A stretch of 64,000 bases of DNA. Source: Akebia trifoliata. Lineage: Eukaryota > Streptophyta > Magnoliopsida > Ranunculales > Lardizabalaceae. Within the stretch, counting starts at the first letter, position 1; every line of letters begins with the position of its first letter. The DNA is taken from positions 10,960,248 through 11,024,247 of the forward strand of contig CM030710.1 of the NCBI GenBank assembly GCA_017979445.1. The letters run 5' to 3'. A program made the position numbers and the translations under genes. The notes under the pieces are model-generated. The model did no database searches and was not told the origin of the DNA. It saw nothing but the letters and a program-made list of their open reading frames with translations. Below are positions 11,548-22,058 of this stretch, piece by piece.

Positions 11548-11963
11548 AGGTGCTCACACCCTATTTTAGTATCAAATCATAAACCCTAGGAGAAGTAGGT
11601 CTAAAAGCTCCCCTAGCCCCCCATAAACCCTAGTTTTGGAGCCCCAACTCCTTAGCTAACATCCCTCCTTCAATTTTAGTATAGAAAACACCCAAAAGCC
11701 TTCTAAAAACATCCCCAAATCTGCAACGAACTTGAAGAGTTCAGATTCAAAAACAAGGAGATACCTTGCCTCGGAGATCCGAAGTCAAATCCGGAAGCAG
11801 AACGAAGCAAGGGAGCACGGTACAAGGAGTTCTTTTCGTCAGATCTGAGGGAACCAAGTCCTTGCCATCGGAAAGGTAAACCTTTTATTTTTATTTATTT
11901 TCTTATCTAGGTGTTAGCAATGTAATTTACTTGGGAATTTAGTAGAGACCGGCTTTGGCCGGG

Positions 11964-11994
11964 CGGGGTTGGTGCCTAACACCTTCCAACCCCG
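11964..11994 (+). promoter_or_regulatory. Conserved LTR stem-loop (solo LTR-A)
   Basis: Stem CGGGGTTGG (11964-11972), loop TGCCTAACACCTT (11973-11985), stem CCAACCCCG (11986-11994); 157 bases before the LTR end and about 420 bases after the TATA box. Confidence 0.75.
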
Positions 11995-12156
11995 TAACTT
12001 GATCCCCGAATTCAGTTTTTTTGGTTTTAGATTAGTTTTTATCCGTTTAGAGTCATTGATCGGTTCCTAGACCGTAATAACTAGGTGGCGACTCCCAAAC
12101 CTCAAGGGTCAAAAGCGGGTCCGCGCACCCCGCGGATCGAGGGCGCTTTCAGTTTT

Positions 12157-12591
12157 CCAGCCTGGTTTCTCATCATCGTCTTGAACCTCAGTGAGTAGGA
12201 TGGCTTTGTCCGAAAAGTTCATTTTTAATGGCTCGTAGTCGGGCAACAGGTACTCGGCTAAGTGATCGACGATGGCGTGCCCTTTGATGGCTTTCTGAGT
12301 GACATAGGTGATGTCAAACTCAGATAACAATAATTGACATTTCGCTGTGCGGCCTGTTAGCGCTGATTTCTCAAAAAGGTACTTTAGAGGGTCCATTCTG
12401 GCAATAAGCCTAGTTGAGTAACTAAGCAAATAGTGACGTAGTCGTTGAGATGTCGTGACTAGTGCACAACAAGTTTCCTTAAATATAGAATATTTTGCTT
12501 CGTACTTGGTAAATTTCTTACTAAGATAGTAGATGGCCTGTTCCTTCCGTCCTGATTCATCGTGTTGTCCTAGCACACACCCTATTGACGT
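12157..12591 (-). pseudogene. Classical RNase H of E1
   Basis: This is the Ty3/gypsy RNase H that follows the RT thumb. Readable motifs are GQHDESGRKEQAIYYLSKKF, YSIFKETCCALV, RLRHYLLSYSTRLIARMDPL and KCQLLLSEFDITYVTQKAIKG, then DHLAEYLLP and an acidic linker that is cut by the solo LTR after 12156. One frame stays open through the domain. The E2 homologue lies at 43230-43690. Confidence 0.8.
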
Positions 12592-13384
12592 TTATTTCAC
12601 TGAGATGTACATCAGCAGAGGTCGCTCCGGAATAAGAGGGACTAGGACTGGTGGATTGAGTAGATATTGCTTGATTTTATTGAACGCTTCCTGACAGTCC
12701 TTGTTCCACTTCTTTGGTGTATATTTTCTGAGTAGATTGAAAACTGGCTCACAAATAGGTGTGAGCTGAGCAATGAAACGGCTAATATACTGTATTCTCC
12801 CCAAGAATGCTCAAACATTTCTCTCTGAAACGGGTGCTTTCATTTCGAGAATATACTTGATTTTTGCCAGATCTATCTCGATACCTCTTCTGCTGACTAT
12901 AAACCCCAGTAGCTTGTTTGATATTGCTCCGAATACGTATTTTGCCGAATTTAGCCTTCAACTGTACTTCCTCAGCCTGTCGAACAACTTCTTTAGATTC
13001 ACCAGATGGTTTTCTTCAATGTCGGATTTAGTAATCATGTTGTCTACGTAAACCTCCATTTCTTTATAGATCATATCGTGGAATAATGCAGTCATTGACC
13101 ATTGGTAAGTTGTCCCTGCGTTTTTCAACCTGAACAGCATGACTTTGTAGTAGAAAGTGCCCCATGATGTGATGAATGTAATCTTTTCTTGGTCTTATTC
13201 TGTCATTTTCATCTGATTATAGCCTGAGAAGCCGTCTATGAATGAGAACATGTCGTGCCCTGCTATACTGTCGACTAGAGTGTCGATGTGTGGTAGTGAA
13301 AAATCATCCTTAGGACTAGCCTTGTTCAAGTCTTGATAGTCAACACACATGCGTACCTTCCCATCTTTTTTGGGTACTGGGATG
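12592..13384 (-). pseudogene. Reverse transcriptase of E1, main part
   Basis: RT copies the element RNA into cDNA inside the particle. Visible on the minus strand: KVRMCVDYQDLNKASPKDDF (fingers/palm), FSFIDGFSGYNQM with the first palm Asp, FRLKNAGTTYQ, then EVYVDNMITKSD where the catalytic YVDD has become YVDN. The connection with GRIQYISRFIAQLTP and EAFNKIKQYLLNPPVLVP follows. A stop lies after the GYNQM segment and more breaks follow. The N-terminal part is separated by solo LTR-C and resumes at 14833. Loss of the last Asp of YVDD alone would inactivate the enzyme. Confidence 0.85.
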
Positions 13385-14832
13385 TGTTAGTACCATGTTT
13401 TGTCAATTACAAGGGTAGTCGTGTGATGTCATGATGTAACTACTAGAAACATTATTGTGTATTCATAACTCAACGACAAATCCAAAATATATCAAAACCA
13501 ATCAAGGTCAAGGGACATCATCACCCGTGGAGCATCAGAACAGGTATATCTCAAGGGGATCAGAAACTGTCGGCAGGAGTAAAGGACCCACCGCCAGCCA
13601 CCGACCGAACAGTTCGAGATATCTTCTATCGGTGGCAGGAGCTCTAACCTGTCGGTCCCACCGATGAAGATCTTGACGGTTCCACCGTTATCCACCTACC
13701 AATTAACATGGGATACCTTCTATCGGTGGCAAAAGAACAATCCTGTTGGTCCCACCGATATATTAGGCATCGGTTCCACCGAAGAACACTTTGTTGGTCC
13801 CACCTCCATCCACCGATAGAATTAATGAAGGAATTTTCATTCGGTGGCAGAAGCATACTTTTGGCGGTTCCACCGTAAAAGTACTCATCGGTCCCACCGA
13901 TGAAGCTTGGAGGTTCCACCGTCAGTACTGCCGAAAACACTAAACGGTAAGATTTTCGACCGTTATGATTGGTCGGTGCCACCGACAGAAAGCCGTTGAG
14001 AGCTCTTCCTATAAAACAAAAGCTCTAAGCCTCTTCTTGGTTTGATCAACAACTTTGAAATTCAGCCCAAGCCAATAAGCATACTTCAGAAGGCTTAACG
14101 AAGGAAGAAGAGTCGTGAAGGGTAGTCGAAATCATGCATATCAAACTACCTCATCTTAGTTGATCAAGCTCTACTTACTCCACCCTTCAAGAGTTACACT
14201 CTAACATCGAGCGAGGCAAGAAGCCAATGTTGAAGGGAGTAATGAAGAACTGAAGAACAACAAACTCACTTTAATCGTCATAACTGTGAGTTTGATTGTT
14301 CGTATTTTAAATTCTAAAAATACACTTGTAATAGTTCACTTGATTTCTTCTTCAAAATCAAGCACTTGATTGAGTTGTGGACTCAAGTTGAGTGACAAAA
14401 GTTACTGAGTTTCCGAAGTATAAAATTCAAGGATTTTGAGTGGATGTGGTCCATTCAATCTTAGGGTTGCGGAATTAACCCGAAAAATTCTGTGTGCAAG
14501 GTGAACCAAAAATCTCAATTTTAGTGGACACCAAAGAACCATCAATTTGGGTTCTCTTGGGAGTGGATGTAGGCACGGGTGCTGAACCACTGTAAATCGT
14601 GTGTCTCATATTTTGTCTTAGATTCTCTTATCTTTATGCTAATTTGGATGCACATCATGACTGATCATATCTTGCATAAATATCTTGCTTCATGAATGTT
14701 TTAGTGAATGCACCCTGATTAACATACTCATCAAAAATTCATTCACATCCTAATATTCACATTCAGTAGAATTATAAAATAGTCCTATTCACCCCCCTCT
14801 AGGTCACTATCTTGTCAAAGCTGGTAATTTCA
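13385..14832 (+). repeat. Solo LTR-C inside E1 RT, TSD GGATG
   Basis: 1448 bases beginning TGTTAGTACC and ending GGTAATTTCA, with perfect 5-bp duplications GGATG at 13380-13384 and 14833-14837. E2 shows the empty site near 44450-44470. The CACCCCCCTCTAGG motif near the 3' end (14791-14804) resembles SIRE/Maximus-type copia LTRs, so a copia origin is my guess. The plus orientation is from the TATA box at 14009-14016. Confidence 0.9.
13596..14016 (+). promoter_or_regulatory. Palindrome-rich U3 and TATA box of LTR-C
   Basis: About 11 copies of CCACCG, many in palindromes such as ATCGGTCCCACCGAT or CGGTGCCACCG, fill about 13570-13985. TATA box CTATAAAA follows at 14009-14016. This looks like an enhancer-type array or a set of hairpins; no known factor site is claimed. 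Confidence 0.5.
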
Positions 14833-15085
14833 GGATGACCTTAGCTAACCACTCAGGGTACGTAGAAACTGTGAGGAATCCGACTTTGAATTACTTCATG
14901 ACCTCATCCTTGACCTTAAGGATCCATTCTGGCTTTAGTTTTTTTAGTTTCTGCTTGATCGATTTACTTCCAGAAGTAATTGGTAGCTTGTGTACAACAA
15001 GATCTGTGTCTAACCCAGGCATATCCTTGTACGACCATACGATGACGTCTTGATAATCTTGTAAGAGTTTGACCATTTTTACCTT
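14833..15085 (-). pseudogene. Reverse transcriptase of E1, N-terminal part
   Basis: MVKLLQDYQDVIVWSYKDMP, then VVHKLPITSGSKSIKQKLKK and EWILKVKDEVMK: the standard opening of the Tat RT domain. It is separated from the palm by solo LTR-C. Equivalent to the relics in N1 (1498-1704) and N3 (63686-63750). Confidence 0.8.
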
Positions 15086-16113
15086 TTATTGTTGTGTTAG
15101 TAAGACTTCAATCTTGACAATTCGTGGGTCCTCTTTGGTACCAAGATTGATTGAATCTGTATCCTCGATGTTTGGTTGAATACCTTTTTTGTGACGTTCT
15201 ACCAAGGCTTTGATTTCTTTGGGTGGGTACTCCATTTCGTCCCCAGACTCTTCTTCGATCCCTATGAGGTCAAAGTCGAGTTTAAGATCGAAATCATACT
15301 CGTCCATTTCAAATTTTGTTTTATCTGGATACCCATTTGATTGAGATAGGTCCCTTGAAAACTCTTCTTTTGGTTTTTGAAAAATATTTATTTTTTTTGC
15401 CATCTTGAAAGCTTTTTGATTTTTTTGATTTTTTGATTTTTTGTACTTTTTGAGAAATATTTGATTTTTTATTGTATTTTGGATACCTGAAATAAGAAGA
15501 ACAATCATGCAAATTCATTAATAAAGATAGGGAGCCCTCAAAACAGTTTTTACCCGAGGATGAGGGCTTGTTATGATCCTCGGGCAAACTAAATTCATTT
15601 AGCAGCATTTTTTAGGCCTCTATAGCCTCAAGGGTCAGTGGGAATTCTTCCCAATTATTCAGAACTTCCCCTTCTCTGAGGGGGCGGATGAGATGAGAAA
15701 GTGATTTGTTGGATGATTTGGTCGGTGGTTCAGAGATGACCATGATCTCCGATTGATTGTTATCAGGTTGGGGCGTAGTCCCTCCCAAGCTTGGTGGGAT
15801 GATGACTAATGCCCAGTCAATGCTAATAGGAATGAGTGATTCTTTCTCTTTGGCTGGTAGTGATTTCCACCTTGGTGGATATTGGAGCAATTTCTGATAG
15901 ACTTTCGTTGGAATCCTCATTGAATAAAACATCAATGCCTTCTACGAAGGATGATTGGGACTCAACAACTGAGTCTTCTTGAATGTGCAGAGGTTTGAAA
16001 CTTACTGTTCTTAATTTTCTTACTGATTTTGTCGTCGATGGTTCTGATAAGCTGTCAGGTTTAGTTTGAGACTTCAGGAAGCTAATATTGATGTGAAGAA
16101 CTTTGCCTAGATT
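15086..16113 (-). pseudogene. Spacer between G-patch segment and RT, E1
   Basis: Two broken open stretches (15935-15612 and 15508-15086) encode acidic, low-homology sequence with IIPPSLGGTTPQ, LNNWEEFPLTLEA and EMEYPPKEIKALVERHKKG. E2 has the same segments at 45534-45127 (IIPPSLGGTMPD, LHNWDEFSITLEA), so this is a conserved part of the polyprotein of this subfamily. I assign no function. Confidence 0.6.
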
Positions 16114-16515
16114 CTAGATATTTGGTTCACGATTTTGTTTTCTGGCTAGTTGGAGTTCTCTTTTCTTGTCGTTCATTTCTACTATGTTTTTTTTCGTGGG
16201 CCTGAATCCCAATCTGAAATAAGGATTGTACTTCTTTGCTTCGATCAGTGCAACTTTCCCTTTCCCTTCCAGTCCTAACCCTTGTCTGGGTCGGTAACCT
16301 ATTTTCTTTAGAATTCGTCCGATCATCAGATTTGCCCTTGACAGTTCCGCTTTCACCTTCTCTTTGTCCTTCTCAACATGATTGACAACAGCGAATTGAT
16401 AAGAATAGTATAGCGTTTTGTCCTTCATCATTTTAATGTCAATGAATGGAACATTCGGAGCTCTACTAGCCAGGATGAGATTTTCTGCTAGTACCGATAT
16501 CATTATCTGTCCCAT
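16114..16515 (-). pseudogene. G-patch-like segment of E1 polyprotein
   Basis: 133 open codons. IGYRPRQGLGLEGKGKVALI is a G-patch-like glycine motif, and LGFRPTKKNI follows. G-patch-like stretches between protease and RT are known from Tat/Ogre polyproteins; an RNA or RNA-processing contact is usually assumed. The E2 homologue is at 45735-46104 (PGQGLGPEGKGK). Confidence 0.65.
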
Positions 16516-16552
16516 GATGAATTTGACTCTCTAGTGTAGAGAAGAAAGTATA

Positions 16553-16809
16553 ACCCCTACTATATGGATCCACGGCTTGCCTAGCAGTAAATTGAAGGTT
16601 GTCGGTATTTCCATGACTTCAAACATTACCTCAAAGGTGCAAGGACCTATAGTAATCAGCAGGTCCACCTCTTCCAGAGAATCTCTTCTTGAGCTATCAA
16701 AACCTCGAACAACCTTGTTATTGGATTTGACATGTGACCAATCAGCATTGAGTTTTCGAAAGGTTTAAAGAAGACAAACGTTAAACGCTGAGCCATTGTC
16801 AATCAGTAC
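16553..16809 (-). pseudogene. Aspartic protease of E1
   Basis: Retropepsin-type protease that would process the polyprotein. On the minus strand LIDNGSAFNV carries the active-site DNG form of the D-T/S-G motif. LNADWSHVKSNNKVVRGFD, VDLLITIGPCTFEV and the LLLGKPWIH end (equivalent of the LLG(R/K)PW signature) follow. An internal stop precedes TFRKLNADW. E2 has the same domain with DNSS in place of DNGS. Confidence 0.75.
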
Positions 16810-16810
16810 T

Positions 16811-17320
16811 CTAGCTACTATCATGCCTGACCATGATGTTCAACGGTTCTACGTGCTCCCATCCTTCTGGTACGAACTCACTTTGAATAAAGATGATGGG
16901 ATTAGGAGCCATGATTTGTCTGACCGTTTGTTCTAACTGTGCTGGTGAGGTAGTTGCAGGTACATGCAATTTTCCTAGAATTCTCAATAATGTTTCTTGA
17001 TGTTCCTCTGACTTTTGCATCAGATCGAGAATACTGATTTGAGTTGGTTGTTTGTTCAATTGGTCCATTATATTATGTTCATTCTTACAAATGAGCTTAA
17101 TGAAGTCTGCAGCCTCCTCATCTGTCACTTTGGCCTTCTCTACCATCATGTAATCTTTATACAACTTAGCCTTTCCCTTTGCTTTCCTTTTTTCTTCATC
17201 TGTCACCTCTTTTGCGGTCTCTTTTGTTTCTTCCTTAATGTTTACCCCCTTTTCTAGTACTTTTTGGCATCTCCTTACCCTTCTCATATGGCCGATATCA
17301 ACCACCATTGCTTTCTTCAT
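16811..17320 (-). pseudogene. gag-protease linker of E1
   Basis: 169 codons open. A Lys/Glu-rich stretch with KEVTDEEKRKAKGKAKLYKD precedes a conserved part: DFIKLICKNEHNIMDQLNKQ, ISILDLMQKSEEHQETLLRI and QIMAPNPIIF. This helical segment is typical of Tat/Ogre polyproteins just before the protease. Its function is not known to me. Confidence 0.65.
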
Positions 17321-17848
17321 GGTCTCAACCCCTGTGGTTGTGGTGATGGTGGTCTCGTAACTCTAGGGAAATGCCTAGTTGGAGTTATAGGAGAATGTTT
17401 TAGGTGATCGAATGATCATGGGAGGTGGATCGGGTTTTACATTGAGAATGAAGGGTGGTAGTGATGATTTGGATGTAGTGGTGGTAAGAGGAGTTATGTG
17501 AGGAGTTGATGGAATGTATGAAATGACGAGCGATGGACGTAAAAACAAAGCGCATGGTATATGAAGGGGGTCGGGTTGATCCTTGAGAATTTGGTAGTGT
17601 GTAGGGTATAACAAGAGGAGGTCGGGTTGAATTTTGATGGTTTGGTGATCCGTAAGGTAGTTGGGTAGCAGTATTTTGATGAGTGGGATGGATGGTGAGG
17701 TCGACCATTCTGAGATACAGTTGTGAATTTTACAATGAATTTGTTGTGTAATGGTTGACTGTGTTGATTGTTGGTGCTTCTGATCCCTGAGTTAAATGGA
17801 CACTGATTTTGGACCCATATAGGGGCTATCAAAGCAGACGACTTGAAA
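17321..17848 (-). pseudogene. Proline-rich gag C-terminal region, E1
   Basis: Several overlapping minus-strand frames are open because the DNA is G/T-rich. One contains repeated PPF/PPLVIPYTLPN-like stretches. E2 has a comparable region at 46900-47270 (ELPPLILYVKPEPPPITILS). The true frame cannot be chosen by eye. Confidence 0.4.
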
Positions 17849-19417
17849 TCAAGTTCTCTGAGAATAACGTTTACTCTGTGCCTGTTTCCCCCTCCATTGT
17901 GAGTAGGTAGGGGGTTTTGGTTGATGTTTTGTTGTTAGTTGTGATTCGCTGGTCCATCTAGTATGAGTACCTTCTTGTTTATCAGATTCTGCACCTGGTG
18001 TTTGAGCTGCCAACACTAATTTGTAGAGTGTCCTGGAGCACCCATGGTGAAATTTACAAAACAAGCTTGGATTGTACCCTGGTCCTTTTTTGGCTTCTCG
18101 ATTTGGCGGTTGTTTCGTGAGGTATTCTCCCCTTAGCAAGATCGAGAATAATTCTGATAGCCCCATTGGCAACCGAGTAAACACTCTGTTAACTCTGTTA
18201 GGTCACGCTTGCTGACTTTGCCCATACTGTGGTGCCACTGGTGGAGGATTTTCCCTAAACTGGTTCTATGGTATGAGGTTCTAGGCTGGTGGAGGCATTG
18301 GGAACCATGAAGTTGACGGAGCTTGTCGTCTCGGTACTAGTACCGGTATGAAAAGTGTTCGGCTTGGTTGTACATTTTAACCTGTGTCTCTTCTCTTTTC
18401 TTTGCTACTGGCACTGGTTTTCTCTGAGAGAGGATCCCTGCTGCTGCCCCTAAGCTTGTAAAATCAAATATCAGACCAGTTCGGATCCCATCCTCGACCC
18501 GATCTGCTACTTGTACCATATTTGAGAATGTGCCTATAGTGTGCCCTACCAGGTGAGTATAGAAGGCGTGCCCTAGTGTCGAGATAAACATGGTGTTCAT
18601 CTCTTGTTCGAGTGGGCCTTATTTGTGAGGCTGACTCTCATCACCTCTGTGCATACACCGTTTCTCTCTGTTTCCTTGTCATATTCGCCATGTCGTTCTG
18701 ATCTAGGCCAACATCCGTATTGAATCAGTAATTGTGCCAGAACATTTATGCTAGGTCTTGCCAACTCTTAATGAGTGTGTGGTCTAATCCAAAAAGCCAT
18801 TTGAGTGCCAGCCCTGTCAAAATCCTCTAAAATAATTGTACCAACAGCCTGTCATCCTCTCCATATTGGAACATGGATCCATAGTATAATTTCAAGTGTG
18901 ACAGTGGGTACCCCACTCCATTATATTTTTCTAATTTTGGACACTTGAACTTGGCTGGTAATTGAGCATTGGGGTAGAAACAAAGGTCTTTGAATCTAGT
19001 TCCACTCATAGTGTTGAGGCCCTTCATTCTTCTCATCTCTTCCTGCAAAAACTCGATTTGTTGAGTCAAATTTTCATCTGTTGCACTTTTGGTCTCTGTG
19101 GCCCTGTACTCATATTCGTCATCAGGAATGACCACAGGGGGTGGTCGATTCTGTGGAATATAGAGCGGGGGCCCTTGGTATTCAGGCACTACAAGAGGCA
19201 TGGTGGTCTGTGGTCCTTGTGGAGGTTGTTTGGGTAGATCTTGATTTGATCCCGACGCATGGTGCTGCATTGTTTGGGCATGTATGATGCTGCCGTTGGC
19301 TAATACGACGCTTACCATTTTTTCTTGCCTCTCAATCATTTTTAGTAACGCTGCTATTCTAGGATCATCCTCTGATGTTTCAGCTACTATAAGCTGTGCT
19401 GGTTCGGAAGAACTCAT
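17849..19417 (-). pseudogene. gag of E1, frameshifted
   Basis: Starts at ATG 19417. The N-terminal 197 codons are open: PRIAALLKMIERQEKMVSVV, a Pro-rich stretch, then QIEFLQEEMRRMKG (coiled coil) and KFKCPKLEKYNGVGYPLSHL, the usual entry to the gag core. The core continues with stops and a frame change. STLGHAFYTHLVGHTIGTFS and VQVADRVEDGIRTG (18600-18337) and FTRLPMGLSELFSILLRGEY (18184 onward) are the conserved C-terminal half, with FCKFHHGCSRTL as a degenerate tail. The protein would form the particle shell. E2 carries a close relative at 47267-48812; the gag of N1 is much more distant. Confidence 0.8.
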
Positions 19418-19559
19418 GGTGACAATGGAAGATCTGAGAAAATACGGAGGTTCTTTTGCTTGCTTATATTTCTTTCATTTGGCCACTTTTAGGTACAGAA
19501 GACCAAGTATTACTATCTTGTTTACAAAAAGGAAAATGCATGATATTTTATTAGGTTGA

Positions 19560-20560
19560 GTTTTAAAGAAAAGAGTTATTCGGTACGGAGCCGACATTAA
19601 CACAAAGTTGGCATCAACACGGGACTGGCAAAACATTTTGTAAAAGAATTACATCAGTCGGAGCTGGCATCGACACGGAGTGGGCAAAATTAAAAAGATT
19701 TCATCAGCACGGAACTAGCATCGACATGGAATCGGTAAAAAAAATTTCATCAGCACGGAGTTTGCATCGACACGGAGTCGGTAAAATTTAAAAACGATTT
19801 CATCAGCACGGAACTGGCATCGACACAGAGTCGGTAAAATTTAAAAACGATTTCATCAGTACGGAGCTGGCATTGACACGGAGTCTGTAAAATTAAAAAG
19901 ATTTCATCAGCACGGAGCTGGCATCGACACAGAGCCGATAAAAGAGTTTTCATCAGTAAGGAGCTGACATCGACACGGAGTCGGAAAACGATTTCATCAG
20001 CACGGAGCTGGCACCGACACGGAGTCGGTAAAATTAAAAACGATTTCATCAGCACGAAGCTGGCATCAACACGGAGTCAGTAAAATTTAAAAATAATTTC
20101 GTCAACACAGAACTGGCCTCGATACGGAATCGGTAAAATTAAAATGATTACATCAGCACGGAGCTGGCATCGACACAGAGTCGGTAAAATTAAAAAATGA
20201 TTTCATTAGCATGGAACTGGCATCGACACGGAACCGATAAAAATTAAAACAATTACATTACTACGGAGTTGGCATTGACACGGAGTCGATAAAATTTTAA
20301 AAATAATTTCATCAGCACGGAGCTGGCATCGACATAGAGCTGGTAAAGCTTTTTTCTTATTTTTATAAAAAAAATTACATCATTCGGAGCTAGCATCGAC
20401 ACGGAGTCGATAAAATTTAAGAACGATTTCATCAGCACGGAGCTGGCATCGACACGGAGCTGGCATCAACACGGAGCTGGCATCGACACGTTGTCGATAA
20501 AACTTTTGAAAAATGGATTCCATCAGCACGGAACTGGTATGACATTTTGTAAAAGTAGAT
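19560..20560 (-). repeat. Minisatellite between ORF1 and gag, E1
   Basis: About 17 imperfect units of roughly 45-60 bases, each with CATCAGCACGGAGCTGGCAT, then CGACACGGAGTCGG and an A-rich spacer. The sub-motif ACGGAGCTGGCATC also repeats without the spacer (20437-20490). The array of E2 at 48960-49620 is homologous and equally placed. Confidence 0.9.
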
Positions 20561-20584
20561 TAACTGAAACAAGTTGAGTTTTTT

Positions 20585-20700
20585 GATTGGTTGTCATCCT
20601 TTTTAGATTTTTGATGGGTCATGGGTTTGATTCGAAATCGGATATGGGTCGTGGACCCAATTTGATATGGATATGGGTTGTTGACCCATTTGAGGTAGGT
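20585..20700 (-). repeat. Short second minisatellite, E1
   Basis: Three to four units of GATATGGGTCGTGGACCCA type. The same unit forms an 800-base array in E2 (49930-50740), but there on the other side of the leader segment. Confidence 0.65.
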
Positions 20701-20886
20701 TATCAATTGTTGTATTACCTTTTTGATAACATTTTGGTGAATCCTAAGATTGAATTTTGTACACCAACCCATTAAATAATTCATTTATGCCATGATTATT
20801 CACAAAGAAACTAAAGGAAATTTCATTGAACTATTAAAAATTATTTGGTAGATAAGATTTTCATAACAACTTTCAATAACTCTGAC

Positions 20887-22058
20887 TTAAATTTTTTTAC
20901 ATAGGCGCTTGGCTTTGTTTTGATCGTCATCAGGATTGCTATGACAATTAGGCTTGCTTCTTTTGGTTCTAATGACTGACTCTTTGAACTCTGCTGGTCC
21001 ATTTGGATATCCTAAGATGCGCTTGTTCCAAGCCTTCTCAATGAGATGCATTAACTTTTCAGTCAATGGTTCAAGTAGAAAGAATTATTTGGTTGAGACA
21101 CCAAAAACTTTATAGGCACTCCGTACTATTCTGGGATCAAGGCAGGTTGGTAAAAAGATGTCTCATCCAGTACAATCAAACTGACATAATAGGACCCTTT
21201 GGTACCTAAAATAGGATAGTCAGCTATCCACCAAGGGCATGTCAAACCAATATGACGGGCAAGGCGAGAATCCAACCATTCGCTCCAAGCCTTGACTGAG
21301 TTGCTACGTACTAACATATTTTTTTTAGAAAAGTGCTCTGGCCTATACTTGAGGGTTGAAGGAATGTCCACAATTTTAAAACGGTCGTAGAGCCACATAT
21401 AAAGTAGGTGAGGACTTCCTTTGAAACCCCTTCCCTCATCATTTTTTATGGCATCTAGACCTGAGAAGGTTTCAACTAGAATGAGAGGTACAGGATTGAC
21501 TTTTCAAGAGAGCTTGGAAGCATTGTCTATGAAAGACTCATGGATAGTTTGACCCTCACTTTTGGAGGTCAGTATGTATTGGACTAAGATTCCTAAACAC
21601 AACCGATAGTCTCTAGTGACTCTCTAAACTTTTGGTTTTACATTGATGGGATGATTGCGGGAGTGGTATGGACTCAATAAGGATACTGAATCCAATCTCC
21701 CGTTACGGACTAAGGCTTTGGCTTCTTCTTTTGAAATGTTTAGGCCTATGACGAGGTCACCAAAATATCTTGTCTTCAATGAAGGCCTGACTAGAGGACC
21801 TGAAGTAGATATCTCCATGATGCCGCAATAGTTTTCAATAGTAGGACACAAGTGCATATGCCCAATGTGGAAGATGTGAAGATAAGGATTCTAACGATTA
21901 GCCATAGCGCGCAAAAGGTTCTAATCTATCTCAAACTCATGGAAGTACAGGGTGCATCTCAACATGAATTTTCCAAAGTTGAATTTCTCTACGGTGTGCA
22001 TCCCCGTGATGGTTGTTTTGACCAACTGGTCGATTGGGTTATTGCCTGTAGCTAGCAT
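20887..22058 (-). pseudogene. ORF1 of E1 (Ogre ORF1, plant-mobile-domain-like)
   Basis: Tat/Ogre elements have an extra ORF1 of unknown role upstream of gag. Here it starts at ATG 22058. Visible are NPIDQLVKTTITGMH, FHEFEID, NPYLHIFHIGHMHLCPTIEN and ISTSGPLVRPSLKTR, then RPEHFSKKNMLVRSNSVKAW, LDSRLARHIGLTCPWWIADY and GTKGSYYVSL. The WNPYLHIF...LCPT...Y pattern resembles the plant mobile domain shared by host MAIN/MAIL1 proteins and transposons (my assignment). The tail is basic (KRSKPNC...KAKRLCKK), possibly a nuclear signal, ending at TAA 20889-20887. There are at least three Trp-to-stop changes and a frameshift near 21110. N2 has a close copy. Confidence 0.75.

Larger units (their letters stand above)
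10377..12151 (+). repeat. Solo LTR-A inside E1 pol, TSD GTTTT
   Basis: 1775 bases from TGTAGACACCCC to CGCTTTCA, with no internal region. It is flanked by perfect 5-bp duplications GTTTT at 10372-10376 and 12152-12156. Removing it with one duplication would leave the E1 pol frame uninterrupted between RNase H and aRNH, and E2 has no insertion there. The solo LTR therefore arose by insertion of a whole element followed by LTR-LTR recombination. Opposite orientation to E1. Confidence 0.95.

Noticed and set aside
13644..13982. Open frame of 112 codons on the minus strand with repeated GGT/GGW peptides
   Set aside because: Lies entirely in the palindromic repeat array of solo LTR-C; repetition comes from DNA repeats.
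17375..17832. Three overlapping frames that each look open
   Set aside because: At most one belongs to gag; the others are shadows in G/T-rich DNA, so only the region was annotated.
19750..20438. Two Cys/Asp-rich open frames on the minus strand
   Set aside because: Generated by the minisatellite unit; no conserved frame between E1 and E2.
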